Of a stretch of 64,000 nucleotides of DNA, positions 24,670 to 33,523 are shown one piece after another (position 1 is the stretch's first letter; every line of letters begins with the position of its first letter). This DNA comes from Bacteroidales bacterium (GTDB lineage: Bacteria > Bacteroidota > Bacteroidia > Bacteroidales > FEN-979): assembly GCA_023229525.1 (NCBI GenBank), contig JALNZC010000003.1, positions 62,001 to 126,000 on the forward strand, given 5' to 3'. The notes beneath the pieces are model-generated. The model saw nothing but the letters and a program-made list of their open reading frames with translations, ran no database searches and was not told where the DNA came from. The translations under genes and the position numbers were made by a program.

Positions 24670-27423
24670 CTATTTTTCAATCAATATACTTCTGTTGAAT
24701 TTACCGGTTTTCGTATTAATCCTGATCATATACAATCCTGGTTTGAAATCTGAAGTGGAAATCCGGGTTTCTTTCGCATTCAGTATCTGGTTATAAATTT
24801 CCTGGCCTGTAACGGTACAAATTTGGATTCCATGCATCATATCGCTGGTTTTTAACATAATAAAATCTTTCGCAGGATTAGGATAAACCATTACCGGGTC
24901 GTTATTCAGGTTTTCAAGTCCAAGAGCATTACCTACCCCGCCATTGATAAAGACAGGGGTAAAAATGGTTCCGGTGTAATCGGCAAACTCACGGATGGTA
25001 GGAGTGTCGCCCCATGTAATAGCGGAGTTATCTGTCGATCCCGTTGTAAAAGATGTAAAATGAAGGTCTGCCAGTTTACCATTCGCAATTGATATACCGT
25101 TCGCATCCGCTGCCCAGACGAAAGTCAGTTTCCCTGGTAGCGGATTTCCTACGGTGACATTATCAATCCCCTGAAACCATTGGTCGATACCTGTAAATGT
25201 TAATTTATCCGGATTGTAACTGAGTGTAAACTGGAATGATCCAAGATTCTGGATATCGGTTGCAAGCACCGGAATGGTAACCTCACCGGGCCGGACCGGA
25301 TCAACCGATTCGATTGTTAATACACCTGAAGTGGTTTTCGACTCCTTACCATCAGAAAAACCTTTGGAGGCCGGAATGTATGATGCATTGGCATCACCGT
25401 AACATAACCCGTTAAAGTTCTGGGTTACATTGCCACTGCTTATGGTTACCGGAAGGTTGTTGAATAACCAGTCGCCCACGGTGAAGGAGTTTATGATATT
25501 CCCGATACGTTTTTTCACCAAAAGGACATCGGCGGCAGTAAGGCCACCAGAACCGTTTACATCGCCGGAAGCCAGGAAAATTCCTGTTAGCAGTGAAATA
25601 TTGGCAATATGTTTCCGGTAAAGCAGCACATCCAAAGCGGTAACACCACCCCACGGTTTAGTGGCGGTGGGTTCCAGGGTATAATTACCGTTTATCAGGC
25701 TGTTGAAGGAATAACTTCCGGAAGCATTGGTTGTGGTAGTACCCACAATGGTCCCGGATCCATTTTTCAGGGTCACGGTAATACCGGCCAACGGGGTAGG
25801 GGCGCTACCCGGATAAGTAATCGTTCCCGAGAGCGAATAACTAGTTACGGCATTCAGTGTGAAGGAGCCGATCCTGGTTTTCCAGGCAACGGATGAAGTA
25901 TTCTGAAAATACTCCTGGGTATACCAGAATTTTGACGGTTCCGAAGGATCCACACTCATGGAGCTGTAATCGCCCCAGCGGCCCGGCGTGGTCCAGGTGT
26001 TAGTCTGGGAGCCTCCACCTTCTTTGATGATCCCTTCCTGGATGGTCATCTCTCCGAGCGGATCATTGGCCAATCGTCCGGTATAATAGATGGAGGGGAA
26101 TTTGGTGGTACCCGAAACGGAATACCCGAGTGCCATGTTGCCTGAAGAATCCATGGCAATGCTTCCCATCCAGCGGCAATTGTTGTCGGGAGAATAGGTA
26201 CCCTGCTGATATATAGCCCATGGATTTGTACCCTCCTTACGTAGTTCATACCAACGCATACTAGCTACATTGGCTCCGACATTGATGGTATGACAGGTGA
26301 CCATTGACCAGTGATCGGCAAAGGTGCGAAACTGGAGCCGGAACATTAACCGATCCGATAGGGTGGCTAATTTTATACTGGTATTTTTCTGTGGAATTCC
26401 ACTGGGGAGATTTGAGTTAAAGGCATTCACGTTCAATAAAGCATGCTGTGTGTACGTAGAAGAAGCTGTGTTGTTCCAGTCCACATGAAATGCGTACATA
26501 CCAAGCCGGTCGGGACCATCATTAATATAAGTGAAATAGTTGGGTGTACCCACTGGCGGAAAGGTGCCATCACAATCGGAAGGTAACATACTATATGCTT
26601 CACTGGATCCGGATAATGTAAAGTATACTATATTGGCGGTGGGATCACCAGCCAGCATTTTGGTCCGGTTCAATGCGGCAGCGCCGGTACCCACATAATT
26701 TCCCGAACCGGCTGAAAAACGGTTGAATGATAAGTAATAACCGTCGGGCCATACCCCTAATTTAGGGTAGTCGGGCAGGTCTGCAAACTGAAACTGATAG
26801 CGGTACCACGAACCTGTGGGGTCGGATGTTTGCGAAATGGCAACCATTTCAAAGAAAGGACCATTGGGGTAATTGGGTAGGGAAAACTGCGAAAATAACC
26901 AACGGTCCGCCGCTTCATCGTAAATAACGATGCCGTCGCCGTCGTTGCTGTTGTTCGGTAGCCCTGAAAAAATAGAACTGTTTGCATGGGGTCCGAACAA
27001 GAGACTGCCGGTTTTTGAGTAAATGGCGTAACTCATATTGACTTCCTGAAAATAATGGTTGGGCCCGACATCGCCATCTGTGTCAGGTGGAACAACACCC
27101 GCCAGATTGGTAACACCATCAAAGGATTGGGCAACTGAATCAGGTGCTCTGGGACCAAGCCAGCTCTGAACATTAGGATCAGTTGCTAAAGGATCATCGG
27201 TATCAGCAGGATGAAACCGCTTAACGTCAAAGAAATTCTTAACTACACCGTCTTTCCAGGTCATATCTGCCTTGGGCGGAATATTCTTAATCATCTCGCG
27301 TAACGGAGGCGAGATATCAAAATAGGATGCCTTGATAACAATCGGCTTTGAGGCTTCCTGCTGACTGTATGAAATTGATGCAAGCAAGATAAATGCCGCA
27401 AAGAAAATAATCCGTTTTTTCAT
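24670..27423 (-). CDS. Secreted multidomain protein with dockerin- and cohesin-like domains and a T9SS tail
   Basis: A 917-residue protein with a signal peptide (about 1-20, ending SYSQ). The large N-terminal part (about 60-525) has repeated Trp/Tyr-rich segments consistent with a propeller fold, such as PDTDGDVGPNHYFQEVN. It is followed by a carboxypeptidase-regulatory-like domain (about 530-600, SLSGTITYPGSAPTPLAGIT) and a dockerin-like repeat pair (about 605-665, with DVNGSGGLTAADV as the clear calcium loop). A cohesin-like domain (about 700-830, VRPGEVTIPVLATDIQ) and a type A T9SS tail (from VYPNPAKDF) complete it. The first dockerin loop is degenerate. It is probably exported by the T9SS to the surface; the ligand is unknown. 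Confidence 0.8.
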   Translation of the reverse strand: MKKRIIFFAAFILLASISYSQQEASKPIVIKASYFDISPPLREMIKNIPPKADMTWKDGVVKNFFDVKRFHPADTDDPLATDPNVQSWLGPRAPDSVAQSFDGVTNLAGVVPPDTDGDVGPNHYFQEVNMSYAIYSKTGSLLFGPHANSSIFSGLPNNSNDGDGIVIYDEAADRWLFSQFSLPNYPNGPFFEMVAISQTSDPTGSWYRYQFQFADLPDYPKLGVWPDGYYLSFNRFSAGSGNYVGTGAAALNRTKMLAGDPTANIVYFTLSGSSEAYSMLPSDCDGTFPPVGTPNYFTYINDGPDRLGMYAFHVDWNNTASSTYTQHALLNVNAFNSNLPSGIPQKNTSIKLATLSDRLMFRLQFRTFADHWSMVTCHTINVGANVASMRWYELRKEGTNPWAIYQQGTYSPDNNCRWMGSIAMDSSGNMALGYSVSGTTKFPSIYYTGRLANDPLGEMTIQEGIIKEGGGSQTNTWTTPGRWGDYSSMSVDPSEPSKFWYTQEYFQNTSSVAWKTRIGSFTLNAVTSYSLSGTITYPGSAPTPLAGITVTLKNGSGTIVGTTTTNASGSYSFNSLINGNYTLEPTATKPWGGVTALDVLLYRKHIANISLLTGIFLASGDVNGSGGLTAADVLLVKKRIGNIINSFTVGDWLFNNLPVTISSGNVTQNFNGLCYGDANASYIPASKGFSDGKESKTTSGVLTIESVDPVRPGEVTIPVLATDIQNLGSFQFTLSYNPDKLTFTGIDQWFQGIDNVTVGNPLPGKLTFVWAADANGISIANGKLADLHFTSFTTGSTDNSAITWGDTPTIREFADYTGTIFTPVFINGGVGNALGLENLNNDPVMVYPNPAKDFIMLKTSDMMHGIQICTVTGQEIYNQILNAKETRISTSDFKPGLYMIRINTKTGKFNRSILIEK

Positions 27424-27614
27424 TGAATAGTTTATGTGAAATTTTGTGTAAAGTTACAGGAAGTTTTGGTTTAACCCTGCTGTCGGTTGGACTTTTTATA
27501 AATTTATAAACAGGTACAGTACCTTATTGTCCAAATGCATAGATCATGCATCTTAATGAAAATGCAGATTATTTTTGTTCATGAAGCGCTAATGTTGACG
27601 AGCACAATAAAGAA

Positions 27615-28778
27615 TCAACTCACCTTATGGATTGAAACATAGGTACAGGCTCCGGGTTGTTTAGGCGGAATAGCACCGAAATCGGCGCCCAGAATCCAAG
27701 CCTGGGGATTACTGAAATTCTGAAAAACGTAAATCTCCACTACATCTCCCGGATTCAGGTGTATAACATCACAAACGACTGGGGCATCGTTATCTGCATT
27801 GCGGGCTCCACCGACATCAAAGATATTCAATTTGTTCCCGTAAGCAACCGCGAACCCATTCACATAGATCGCCATTGAAACATAGGAAGGAGTAGTGGTC
27901 TGTTGATATTCCCATGAAATGAATTCGGTCCTGGCATTTATCTGGTAATACCCCTCTTCCTTCGTAATGAATTTCCCCGGAGTCGGGTTCAATGGTGGTG
28001 GAGGAATTAACGGTTGAACGATGCCCGCAACATATTCCAATTGTTCGTCCCAGGTTATTAAATCAAAACTGACGGCATACCATAAATTCCATGGAACCGG
28101 CTGCCCCATAATTGGTCCTGCGAAATTTATTCCATGCAGAAATGCCCTTGCCCGACTCTGATGATTGATGTGCGTGATCCCGGGGTTGGCTCTGCTGATG
28201 GTCATCATCGTGCGTGGATTGGAATAGGTGTTGCCTGTCAATCCCGCACTGTCGCAAATCTTGAAGGTGTTATGCGACTGGTCAAGACCAATAGCATAAT
28301 TGCCACTTCCAAGGCCGACATTCAGGTTCAACCCCAGTGAGGCATCACCCGTACCGGTTTGTTCAATCTGGATGACCGGTTTAACATTAGTGATGTTATT
28401 ATCCCAGAGATGTAACCGAAAAACAGGATTGTTCGTACCGATGCCCACACTGTCTGTAGTATTATTAAGGTAGGTTTTCGATGAAGCTGTTATGCGCGAC
28501 CAGAGCCTTTCAAACTGCATTTCCTGCCAGTTTGTTGCATCATAGAAATACATGGTTTTACCGGTCTTGTCATAAACCATTAATCCCTCAGCAGGAGTAC
28601 CGATGCCAATTCGTTGGGCAGACGTCATACGGGGCGGAAGAAACCCCAGGGTGATTGATTTTACGTCAAGCATTGCTGACGGGTCAGCCGCAGACCCGTC
28701 GGTATTAATGCCCACCTGGGCAAGCAATGTGCTGCTGCCCATTAAAAGAAATACGATAAGGACGCTGATTGTTTTCAT
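27615..28778 (-). CDS. Secreted protein with a C1q/TNF-like C-terminal domain
   Basis: A 387-residue protein with a signal peptide (to about residue 20, LLAQ) and then VGINTDGSAADPSAMLDV, the common beginning of Bacteroidota surface proteins with a tail-fibre-like stalk (FLPPRMTSAQR and VGIGTNNPVFRLHL repeats). The C-terminal domain (about 250-387) has GYYQINARTEF, a valine-rich core and LNPGDVVEIYVFQN, the layout of C1q-like trimeric heads. No T9SS tail is visible. A trimeric fibre with a binding head is the likely form. It lies between two other minus-strand genes for secreted proteins. Confidence 0.7.
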   Translation of the reverse strand: MKTISVLIVFLLMGSSTLLAQVGINTDGSAADPSAMLDVKSITLGFLPPRMTSAQRIGIGTPAEGLMVYDKTGKTMYFYDATNWQEMQFERLWSRITASSKTYLNNTTDSVGIGTNNPVFRLHLWDNNITNVKPVIQIEQTGTGDASLGLNLNVGLGSGNYAIGLDQSHNTFKICDSAGLTGNTYSNPRTMMTISRANPGITHINHQSRARAFLHGINFAGPIMGQPVPWNLWYAVSFDLITWDEQLEYVAGIVQPLIPPPPLNPTPGKFITKEEGYYQINARTEFISWEYQQTTTPSYVSMAIYVNGFAVAYGNKLNIFDVGGARNADNDAPVVCDVIHLNPGDVVEIYVFQNFSNPQAWILGADFGAIPPKQPGACTYVSIHKVS

Positions 28779-28831
28779 ATGTCTTTGTTTTGGTATTCAT
28801 TTTACTTTTATTTAGCGATATTAAGGAATGA

Positions 28832-30310
28832 TCAATTCTTTACTATTTTAGCTAACTCCGCATGATTTTCGCACCTGGACTGTATCAGATAAATACCCGC
28901 AGGTAAACCTGCCAGTGAAAATTGATGACTGCTTTCTCCCGAGATTATTTTCGAGATGATCTTTTCACCCTGCATGGTATAAATGTCAATATATACGGCA
29001 GAAGCAAGGTAGGCTGGAAAGACATCAATAATCAGGAAGCCGGTGGATGGATTGGGATATATTTTGATTATACGATCATCAGGAATTGGTGGATTTTCAT
29101 TCCCTTCCATGATCACATTACTAACCAGGGGATTCATTTTGAAACTGCTGCAGTAACTTGAAGTGGTTGTGATGTAAGCATATAATGTGCCCCCGGAATC
29201 GACTGTGGCTCCGGGCAGGATAGAAATTTTCTGTCCGGCAACCAGCGTAACATCTCCTCCATTTTGAATCAAAAAAGTAGCTCCATTTCCGGCCACTGTA
29301 AGTACCTGAACTGCATCATAACAAGTCGTTACTCCATTTCCTATGGTAATATTCTGCAATTCCCGGTTATCAGGAGGTGTGGCGCTTTCATGAACCCCGG
29401 TGTACGACCCGGAAAGCATAATGCTGTCCGGAGTGAGCCGGTGGTTGACCACATCGGCCAAGGCATAGGTAATCCAGGGTACAGGGTTCACCTTGGAGCA
29501 GGAAATGGCGCTTTCGGTACCTGTTACATCTGCAGCGAGGTATTGAAAGATCACATCACAGGTAAAATTGCTGATTCCCGATTTGCCAAGTGTCCAGTAT
29601 CGGTTGAGGTAATCTCCGGTGATATTGGCATCCGGATATTTAGCATTAACCAGTTTTACACCGACATAATTCCCGCCACTGAAGGTACCACCGGAAAAAT
29701 TCAGGGTGACTGGCGAATATTCAGCAGTACCGGTCGCATCCCCAACGGGAAAAATGAATACCCCGGTGAAGCCGGAAGCGAACTCTTTTCGAAGTTCTCC
29801 GGTTGACACAGGAACGATCATTGCTGACGCAGAAGGACCGCCGGTAATCAGAGCGGATGATCCGAGAAAAAGGTTATTTCCGCCCAGGGTGATAAGTCCA
29901 ACGATTAGGTTCAGGGTGCCATTAACAGTCGTATTCCCGTTTAGTGTGACTCCTGAAGCATTGTTCATCCTGAAAATCTGGAAGATGTTTTGTCCGCTGA
30001 TCTGCTGGTTCGTCGTACCTGAGAATTCAAACGTACCATTACCAAGAATGTTCGGTGCGCCATTCTGGTTGGTAAGATTTTTCTTAACAATTAGGTTGCC
30101 TGAATTACTTAGGATGGCTCCGGCTTTGATCAGCAGATGGTCAACAGAAATCAGGGTGGTTCCGGAATTGATTTTTACTGTGGTTCCACTGTTGATGACC
30201 AGTTCGGCTGTGGCTGTCAAAATGGAAGTACAATAAAGGATGATCGAAATTATAAACTTCAGTACCGGATGAAACCGGTTTTTTCTGATAGGCGTAAATG
30301 GATGTTTCAT
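28832..30310 (-). CDS. Secreted protein with type A T9SS tail
   Basis: A 492-residue protein. After an N-terminal signal sequence it has short Gly/Asn/Thr repeats (INSGTTVKINSGTTLI, IKAGAILSNSGNLIV), consistent with a beta-helix or beta-roll edge. The centre has Ser/Thr/Gly-rich strands. The C-terminal 75 residues form a type A tail (IYPNPSTGFLIIDVF, then LPAGIYLIQSR and a final KIVKN). It is therefore probably exported by the T9SS and anchored by PorU. I do not recognise a catalytic domain. The start repeats resemble those of the secreted protein at 59460. Confidence 0.75.
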   Translation of the reverse strand: MKHPFTPIRKNRFHPVLKFIISIILYCTSILTATAELVINSGTTVKINSGTTLISVDHLLIKAGAILSNSGNLIVKKNLTNQNGAPNILGNGTFEFSGTTNQQISGQNIFQIFRMNNASGVTLNGNTTVNGTLNLIVGLITLGGNNLFLGSSALITGGPSASAMIVPVSTGELRKEFASGFTGVFIFPVGDATGTAEYSPVTLNFSGGTFSGGNYVGVKLVNAKYPDANITGDYLNRYWTLGKSGISNFTCDVIFQYLAADVTGTESAISCSKVNPVPWITYALADVVNHRLTPDSIMLSGSYTGVHESATPPDNRELQNITIGNGVTTCYDAVQVLTVAGNGATFLIQNGGDVTLVAGQKISILPGATVDSGGTLYAYITTTSSYCSSFKMNPLVSNVIMEGNENPPIPDDRIIKIYPNPSTGFLIIDVFPAYLASAVYIDIYTMQGEKIISKIISGESSHQFSLAGLPAGIYLIQSRCENHAELAKIVKN

Positions 30311-30818
30311 ATTACCTGATGTTTTAAGGTGGATAATAAGGAATGAAACTATATATGGTTAAAAAGAATGGCTGGAAAAGATGGGATCTTTTGAATGTAA
30401 CAGTTTGCATGGCAGAAATTTTTATATTCCTGTTGCCCTTCACAAGTGAGGTTCCCTGAGATCGGAAAAAAGATATTCATGAGTTAACAAGAGGCAGCTG
30501 AGGGAGAGAGGGTTTTTGGGAGCCTGCCGGTTTCGGTTAACTGCAATTTTCGTGGATCGAAATATACGACATATTTAGGTGAAAAGCAAATAAAAAGTAC
30601 TGTTTATGAAGGAGATAGCGGTGTTTTTTAAACATGAAGTGTCTCTGTCTTCTTTATCCCGGTCAATCGCGTCTTATGGTGACATGTAGATTAATAAATA
30701 AAAAGAAATTTCAAACATATATTTAAAAACATTTATGTAATTTTGTTTTTCTCATGACAGGCAAAACCGTTGTTAGACCTGCTTCCATATTATCTTGATT
30801 CACATAAATTTAAAAAAC
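30311..30818. other. 508-base intergenic region between divergent genes
   Basis: No gene is evident on either strand. A TAATTTTG match at 30738-30745 is a plausible -7 element for the lipoprotein gene starting at 30819, but there is no TTTG at the right distance upstream. The 3' half is AT-rich. I see no array of the heptamer or octamer type here. Confidence 0.5.
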
Positions 30819-31166
30819 ATGAAACAGTTGTATATCATTGTTGGTTTGTGTCTGTTACTGGCAGTGGCTGCCTGTAAAAAAAGTGAAATCAATGCACCGG
30901 ATAATTCTGGGACTACATTCAAATTTATCAGTCTGGTTGCAAAGGACACCCTGATCAAGGTCAATGGTACGACCTCCATTACGGCCAATGCTACAGGTGA
31001 AAACCTGACCTATAAATGGACTTCGGATTTCGGAACATTTATCGGTAGCGGGAAAACGGTTCAATGGACAGTCTGCCACTCCGATATATTCACGATAAAT
31101 TGTCAGGTCACAGATAAAAACAACCAATCCGAAAGCAAAAATGTTACCATCAGGACCGAAGAATAA
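30819..31166 (+). CDS. Small lipoprotein with Ig/PKD-like domain
   Basis: A 115-residue lipoprotein with lipobox Cys19 (AVAAC). The rest (KDTLIKVNGTTSITANATG, NLTYKWTSDFG, INCQVTDKNNQSESKNVTI) is a single Ig/PKD-like beta-sandwich. The ATG at 30819 gives the clean signal peptide; an earlier TTG frame is longer by eight residues. The last 26 bases overlap the next gene, suggesting coupled translation. Function is unknown; the pairing suggests a surface-exposed partner for the barrel encoded next. Confidence 0.75.
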   Translation: MKQLYIIVGLCLLLAVAACKKSEINAPDNSGTTFKFISLVAKDTLIKVNGTTSITANATGENLTYKWTSDFGTFIGSGKTVQWTVCHSDIFTINCQVTDKNNQSESKNVTIRTEE

Positions 31167-32136
31167 ATCAGCATCAGTTCTGGTAGCAATTTTGCTCCTC
31201 TTTTCCATTTCATCTGTATCATTTGCCCAGTGCTGTTCAACGGGAAGTCCGGTAGGCGCTTCTGTTTATGTGGGTGTTTTGGGAAAAAATTATCTCCGGG
31301 TGATCGCCTTTTACCGTTACAGCAATTCCGATACCTATTATCAGGGCAACATCAAAACCGACAATAACCCGCTGCAATCAGCCAACTATGATTTTACAGG
31401 TCTCGCATTTGGTTACGGGATAACAAACCGACTTACCGCCGAAGTTGATTTTGGGTATTTTATCAATAAAACCCAGATTTATCTCGACAACAACATCTTT
31501 AACGGGTTGAAGACGAAAGGATTCGGACTTTCGAATGGCGGGGTGAATCTGAAATACGGTATTTTCGTATTGCCGGCCAAACAGATCGAACTTACTGCCG
31601 GAGCTGGATTCCGTTATCCTTTTACAACAAACCCGCAGATGGTCGACGGAGTACAGCTAAACCGCGATATCCAGCCTTCAACGAATGCTTTCGGAGCCAA
31701 TGGCATGTTGTTTTTCAATTTCGGGATTCCCTCCATTACCTTACGATTATTCACCATCAACAGGTATGAATACAACTTCCCCGACAAAATCAATTATAAG
31801 TACGGCAATATCCTGATGAATTCCATTTTTATCTCCAAGAAAATCACGAAATATTTCTTTGGGATACTCCAGATGCGCAATGAATATAAAACCACGGACA
31901 TTTATAAAGGAGATCCTGAGGTGAATACAGGGTATGATATTCTTTTCCTGTCGCCTCAGTTGAGTTATTCGGTTGCCGGTAAGTGGAACGTCACCCTGTT
32001 GTGCGACATCCCTGTTTATAAAACCTATAAAGGTCGTCAGCTGACACCGAAATATGCCTGCGCTTTGAGCCTGACCCGTGACATCAATCTTGGTAAAAAG
32101 CAGCCTAGAATAGAGCCCGGGATGCTTACCAAGTGA
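31141..32136 (+). CDS. Outer-membrane beta-barrel protein (transporter-like)
   Basis: A 331-residue protein. Its signal peptide is preceded by a short basic N-terminus (ATG at 31141, overlapping the previous gene by 26 bases). The mature part begins QCCSTGSPVGASVYVGVLGK and continues with amphipathic strands (YLRVIAFYRYSNS, GLAFGYGITNRLTAEVDFGY, IELTAGAGFRYPF). It lacks a plug domain and T9SS tail. A CC motif near the mature start is unusual. Barrels of this type with an upstream small lipoprotein are common in Bacteroidota; I do not know the substrate. Confidence 0.7.
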   Translation: MLPSGPKNKSASVLVAILLLFSISSVSFAQCCSTGSPVGASVYVGVLGKNYLRVIAFYRYSNSDTYYQGNIKTDNNPLQSANYDFTGLAFGYGITNRLTAEVDFGYFINKTQIYLDNNIFNGLKTKGFGLSNGGVNLKYGIFVLPAKQIELTAGAGFRYPFTTNPQMVDGVQLNRDIQPSTNAFGANGMLFFNFGIPSITLRLFTINRYEYNFPDKINYKYGNILMNSIFISKKITKYFFGILQMRNEYKTTDIYKGDPEVNTGYDILFLSPQLSYSVAGKWNVTLLCDIPVYKTYKGRQLTPKYACALSLTRDINLGKKQPRIEPGMLTK

Positions 32137-32213
32137 TTAGTAATTCTTTCCCGTTTCTTTTATTTTTGAAAAAAAAACCACCTTCAAAAAAATATTGTAA
32201 GTGATTATTCTAT

Positions 32214-32291
32214 TGGTGGGAGCTACAGGATTCGAACCTGTGACCCTCTGCTTGTAAGGCAGATGCTCTGAACCAACTGAGCTAAGCTCCC
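32214..32291 (-). tRNA. tRNA-Val (anticodon UAC)
   Basis: On the minus strand the acceptor stem GGGAGCT pairs with AGCTCCC and is followed by A and an encoded CCA. The D arm has TAGCTCAGTTGGTT, the anticodon arm TCTGC-CTTACAA-GCAGA gives anticodon TAC (reads GUA), and the T arm has GGTTCGAATCC. All four stems fold. Confidence 0.95.
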
Positions 32292-32303
32292 AAAATGAGG
32301 ATG

Positions 32304-32334
32304 CAAAGATAGAAGAATTTTTAATTGAACCAAA
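32304..32334 (-). promoter_or_regulatory. Promoter of tRNA-Val
   Basis: On the minus strand TTTG (32334..32331) and TATCTTTG (32311..32304) are 19 bases apart. The -7 element ends 12 bases before the mature tRNA 5' end. This is one of the best matches to the Bacteroidota consensus in the window. Confidence 0.75.
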
Positions 32335-32362
32335 CCGGTCTGTGATAATTGACCAAAATTGC

Positions 32363-32818
32363 TCAGTTTGGCAGGCGTCCGAAGAAGCGTTTGATATTCC
32401 GGTGAAATTTATGAATTCCTTTTACCGGGTCCGTATACATCAGAATGCATTGTTTATAAATGAGGTTGACACCACTGGTCTTTGCCAGTATCAGTGTCTC
32501 AGGAGTTTCTGACATTTGCTGGATCCATATATTTTTGAGCTTTCTTTCCAGCGCTTCAGTAACAATGCCCGGGGTTTGACTGCGGGGGGTAATAATGAGC
32601 AGGCTGCTGACATCATCCGGCAATTCGCTTACATGTCTTAAACAAGGTGTTCCGTCGATATTATCAGCTTCAGGATTGATGGGAATTACTTCGAATCCCT
32701 TTTCTTTTAACTCCTTAAATACTGAAAAGCCGAATTTTTTCGGATCTCTGGAAACCCCTGCAATTGCAAGTTTACGGGGAGCAAGAAATGCATCAATCGA
32801 TTTTTTTGTGACTTTCAT
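32363..32818 (-). CDS. CoA-binding domain protein (YccU-like)
   Basis: A 151-residue Rossmann-like protein with LAIAGVSRDPKKFGF (the nucleotide-binding loop, residues 17-31), KGFEVIPINP and the C-terminal ANDLIYKQC-like segment (VNLIYKQCILMY). These match the CoA-binding domain family that resembles the N-terminus of succinyl-CoA synthetase alpha subunit. The size is typical for the stand-alone form. The biochemical role is not established. The next gene upstream on the strand is the PlsC-like acyltransferase, 29 bases away. Confidence 0.85.
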   Translation of the reverse strand: MKVTKKSIDAFLAPRKLAIAGVSRDPKKFGFSVFKELKEKGFEVIPINPEADNIDGTPCLRHVSELPDDVSSLLIITPRSQTPGIVTEALERKLKNIWIQQMSETPETLILAKTSGVNLIYKQCILMYTDPVKGIHKFHRNIKRFFGRLPN

Positions 32819-32847
32819 AGGTGTTTAGTTAAAATACAATGTAAAAA

Positions 32848-33402
32848 TTATTTTCCTGAAAGATCAAATCGTTCAGGATAACGGGCTACCTTATCACGGT
32901 AAAAATCCCGGATGATTTTCATATCCTTTTCGTAATCGCCTGAGGGATGGATTATTGGGCCGACACCTCCGGTTTTGTTCCGGTAGTTGATATATCCAAG
33001 GGCGATGGGAACACGGGCACGCTGGGCGATAAGATAAAACCCTTTTTTCCATCGGTCAACCTTTTGCCGGGTCCCCTCGGGAGTGATGACCACGACCAGA
33101 GATTCATGTTCGTTAAACATGCGTACCACCTGATCAACCATGGTATTAGCCGTGTTCCGCTCTACCGGCAGACCGCCCAGTTTCCGAAGCAGGATCCCGA
33201 GTGGAAAGAAAAATACCTCCTTCTTGATGAGAAAACGGATGTTCACCCTGATTGCCCAGAAGGTGAACCGGCCAATGACAAAATCCCAGTAACTGGTATG
33301 TGGTGCCGAAATCAAAACTGCTTTGTTTATCCCTTCCGGTAAGGCTCCGCTGGTATTCCATCCCATGAGCCACAAAATATATTTTGAAAATTTTCTCCCC
33401 AT
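32848..33402 (-). CDS. 1-acyl-glycerol-3-phosphate acyltransferase-like (PlsC family)
   Basis: A 184-residue membrane-associated acyltransferase. The catalytic HX4D motif is H35-TSYW-D40 and the glycerophosphate-binding PEGTR is at 108-112, with IKKEVFFFPLGILLRKLGGLPV between them. These define the PlsC/LPLAT family, which transfers acyl groups onto lysophosphatidic acid or related lipids. It is shorter than typical PlsC (about 240) and lacks an N-terminal helix, so it may act on another lipid. The ATG at 33402 is used. It is followed by the CoA-binding gene. Confidence 0.85.
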   Translation of the reverse strand: MGRKFSKYILWLMGWNTSGALPEGINKAVLISAPHTSYWDFVIGRFTFWAIRVNIRFLIKKEVFFFPLGILLRKLGGLPVERNTANTMVDQVVRMFNEHESLVVVITPEGTRQKVDRWKKGFYLIAQRARVPIALGYINYRNKTGGVGPIIHPSGDYEKDMKIIRDFYRDKVARYPERFDLSGK

Positions 33403-33523
33403 CTTTTAACCAATATCCGTACTCACTGGTTGATATAACAAATCTGGATTCCCGCTTGTATCAATGATTAAATTGCATTTCACCAGACCATTAAACATTT
33501 TCATTGTCAATTTTCAATGAGGT

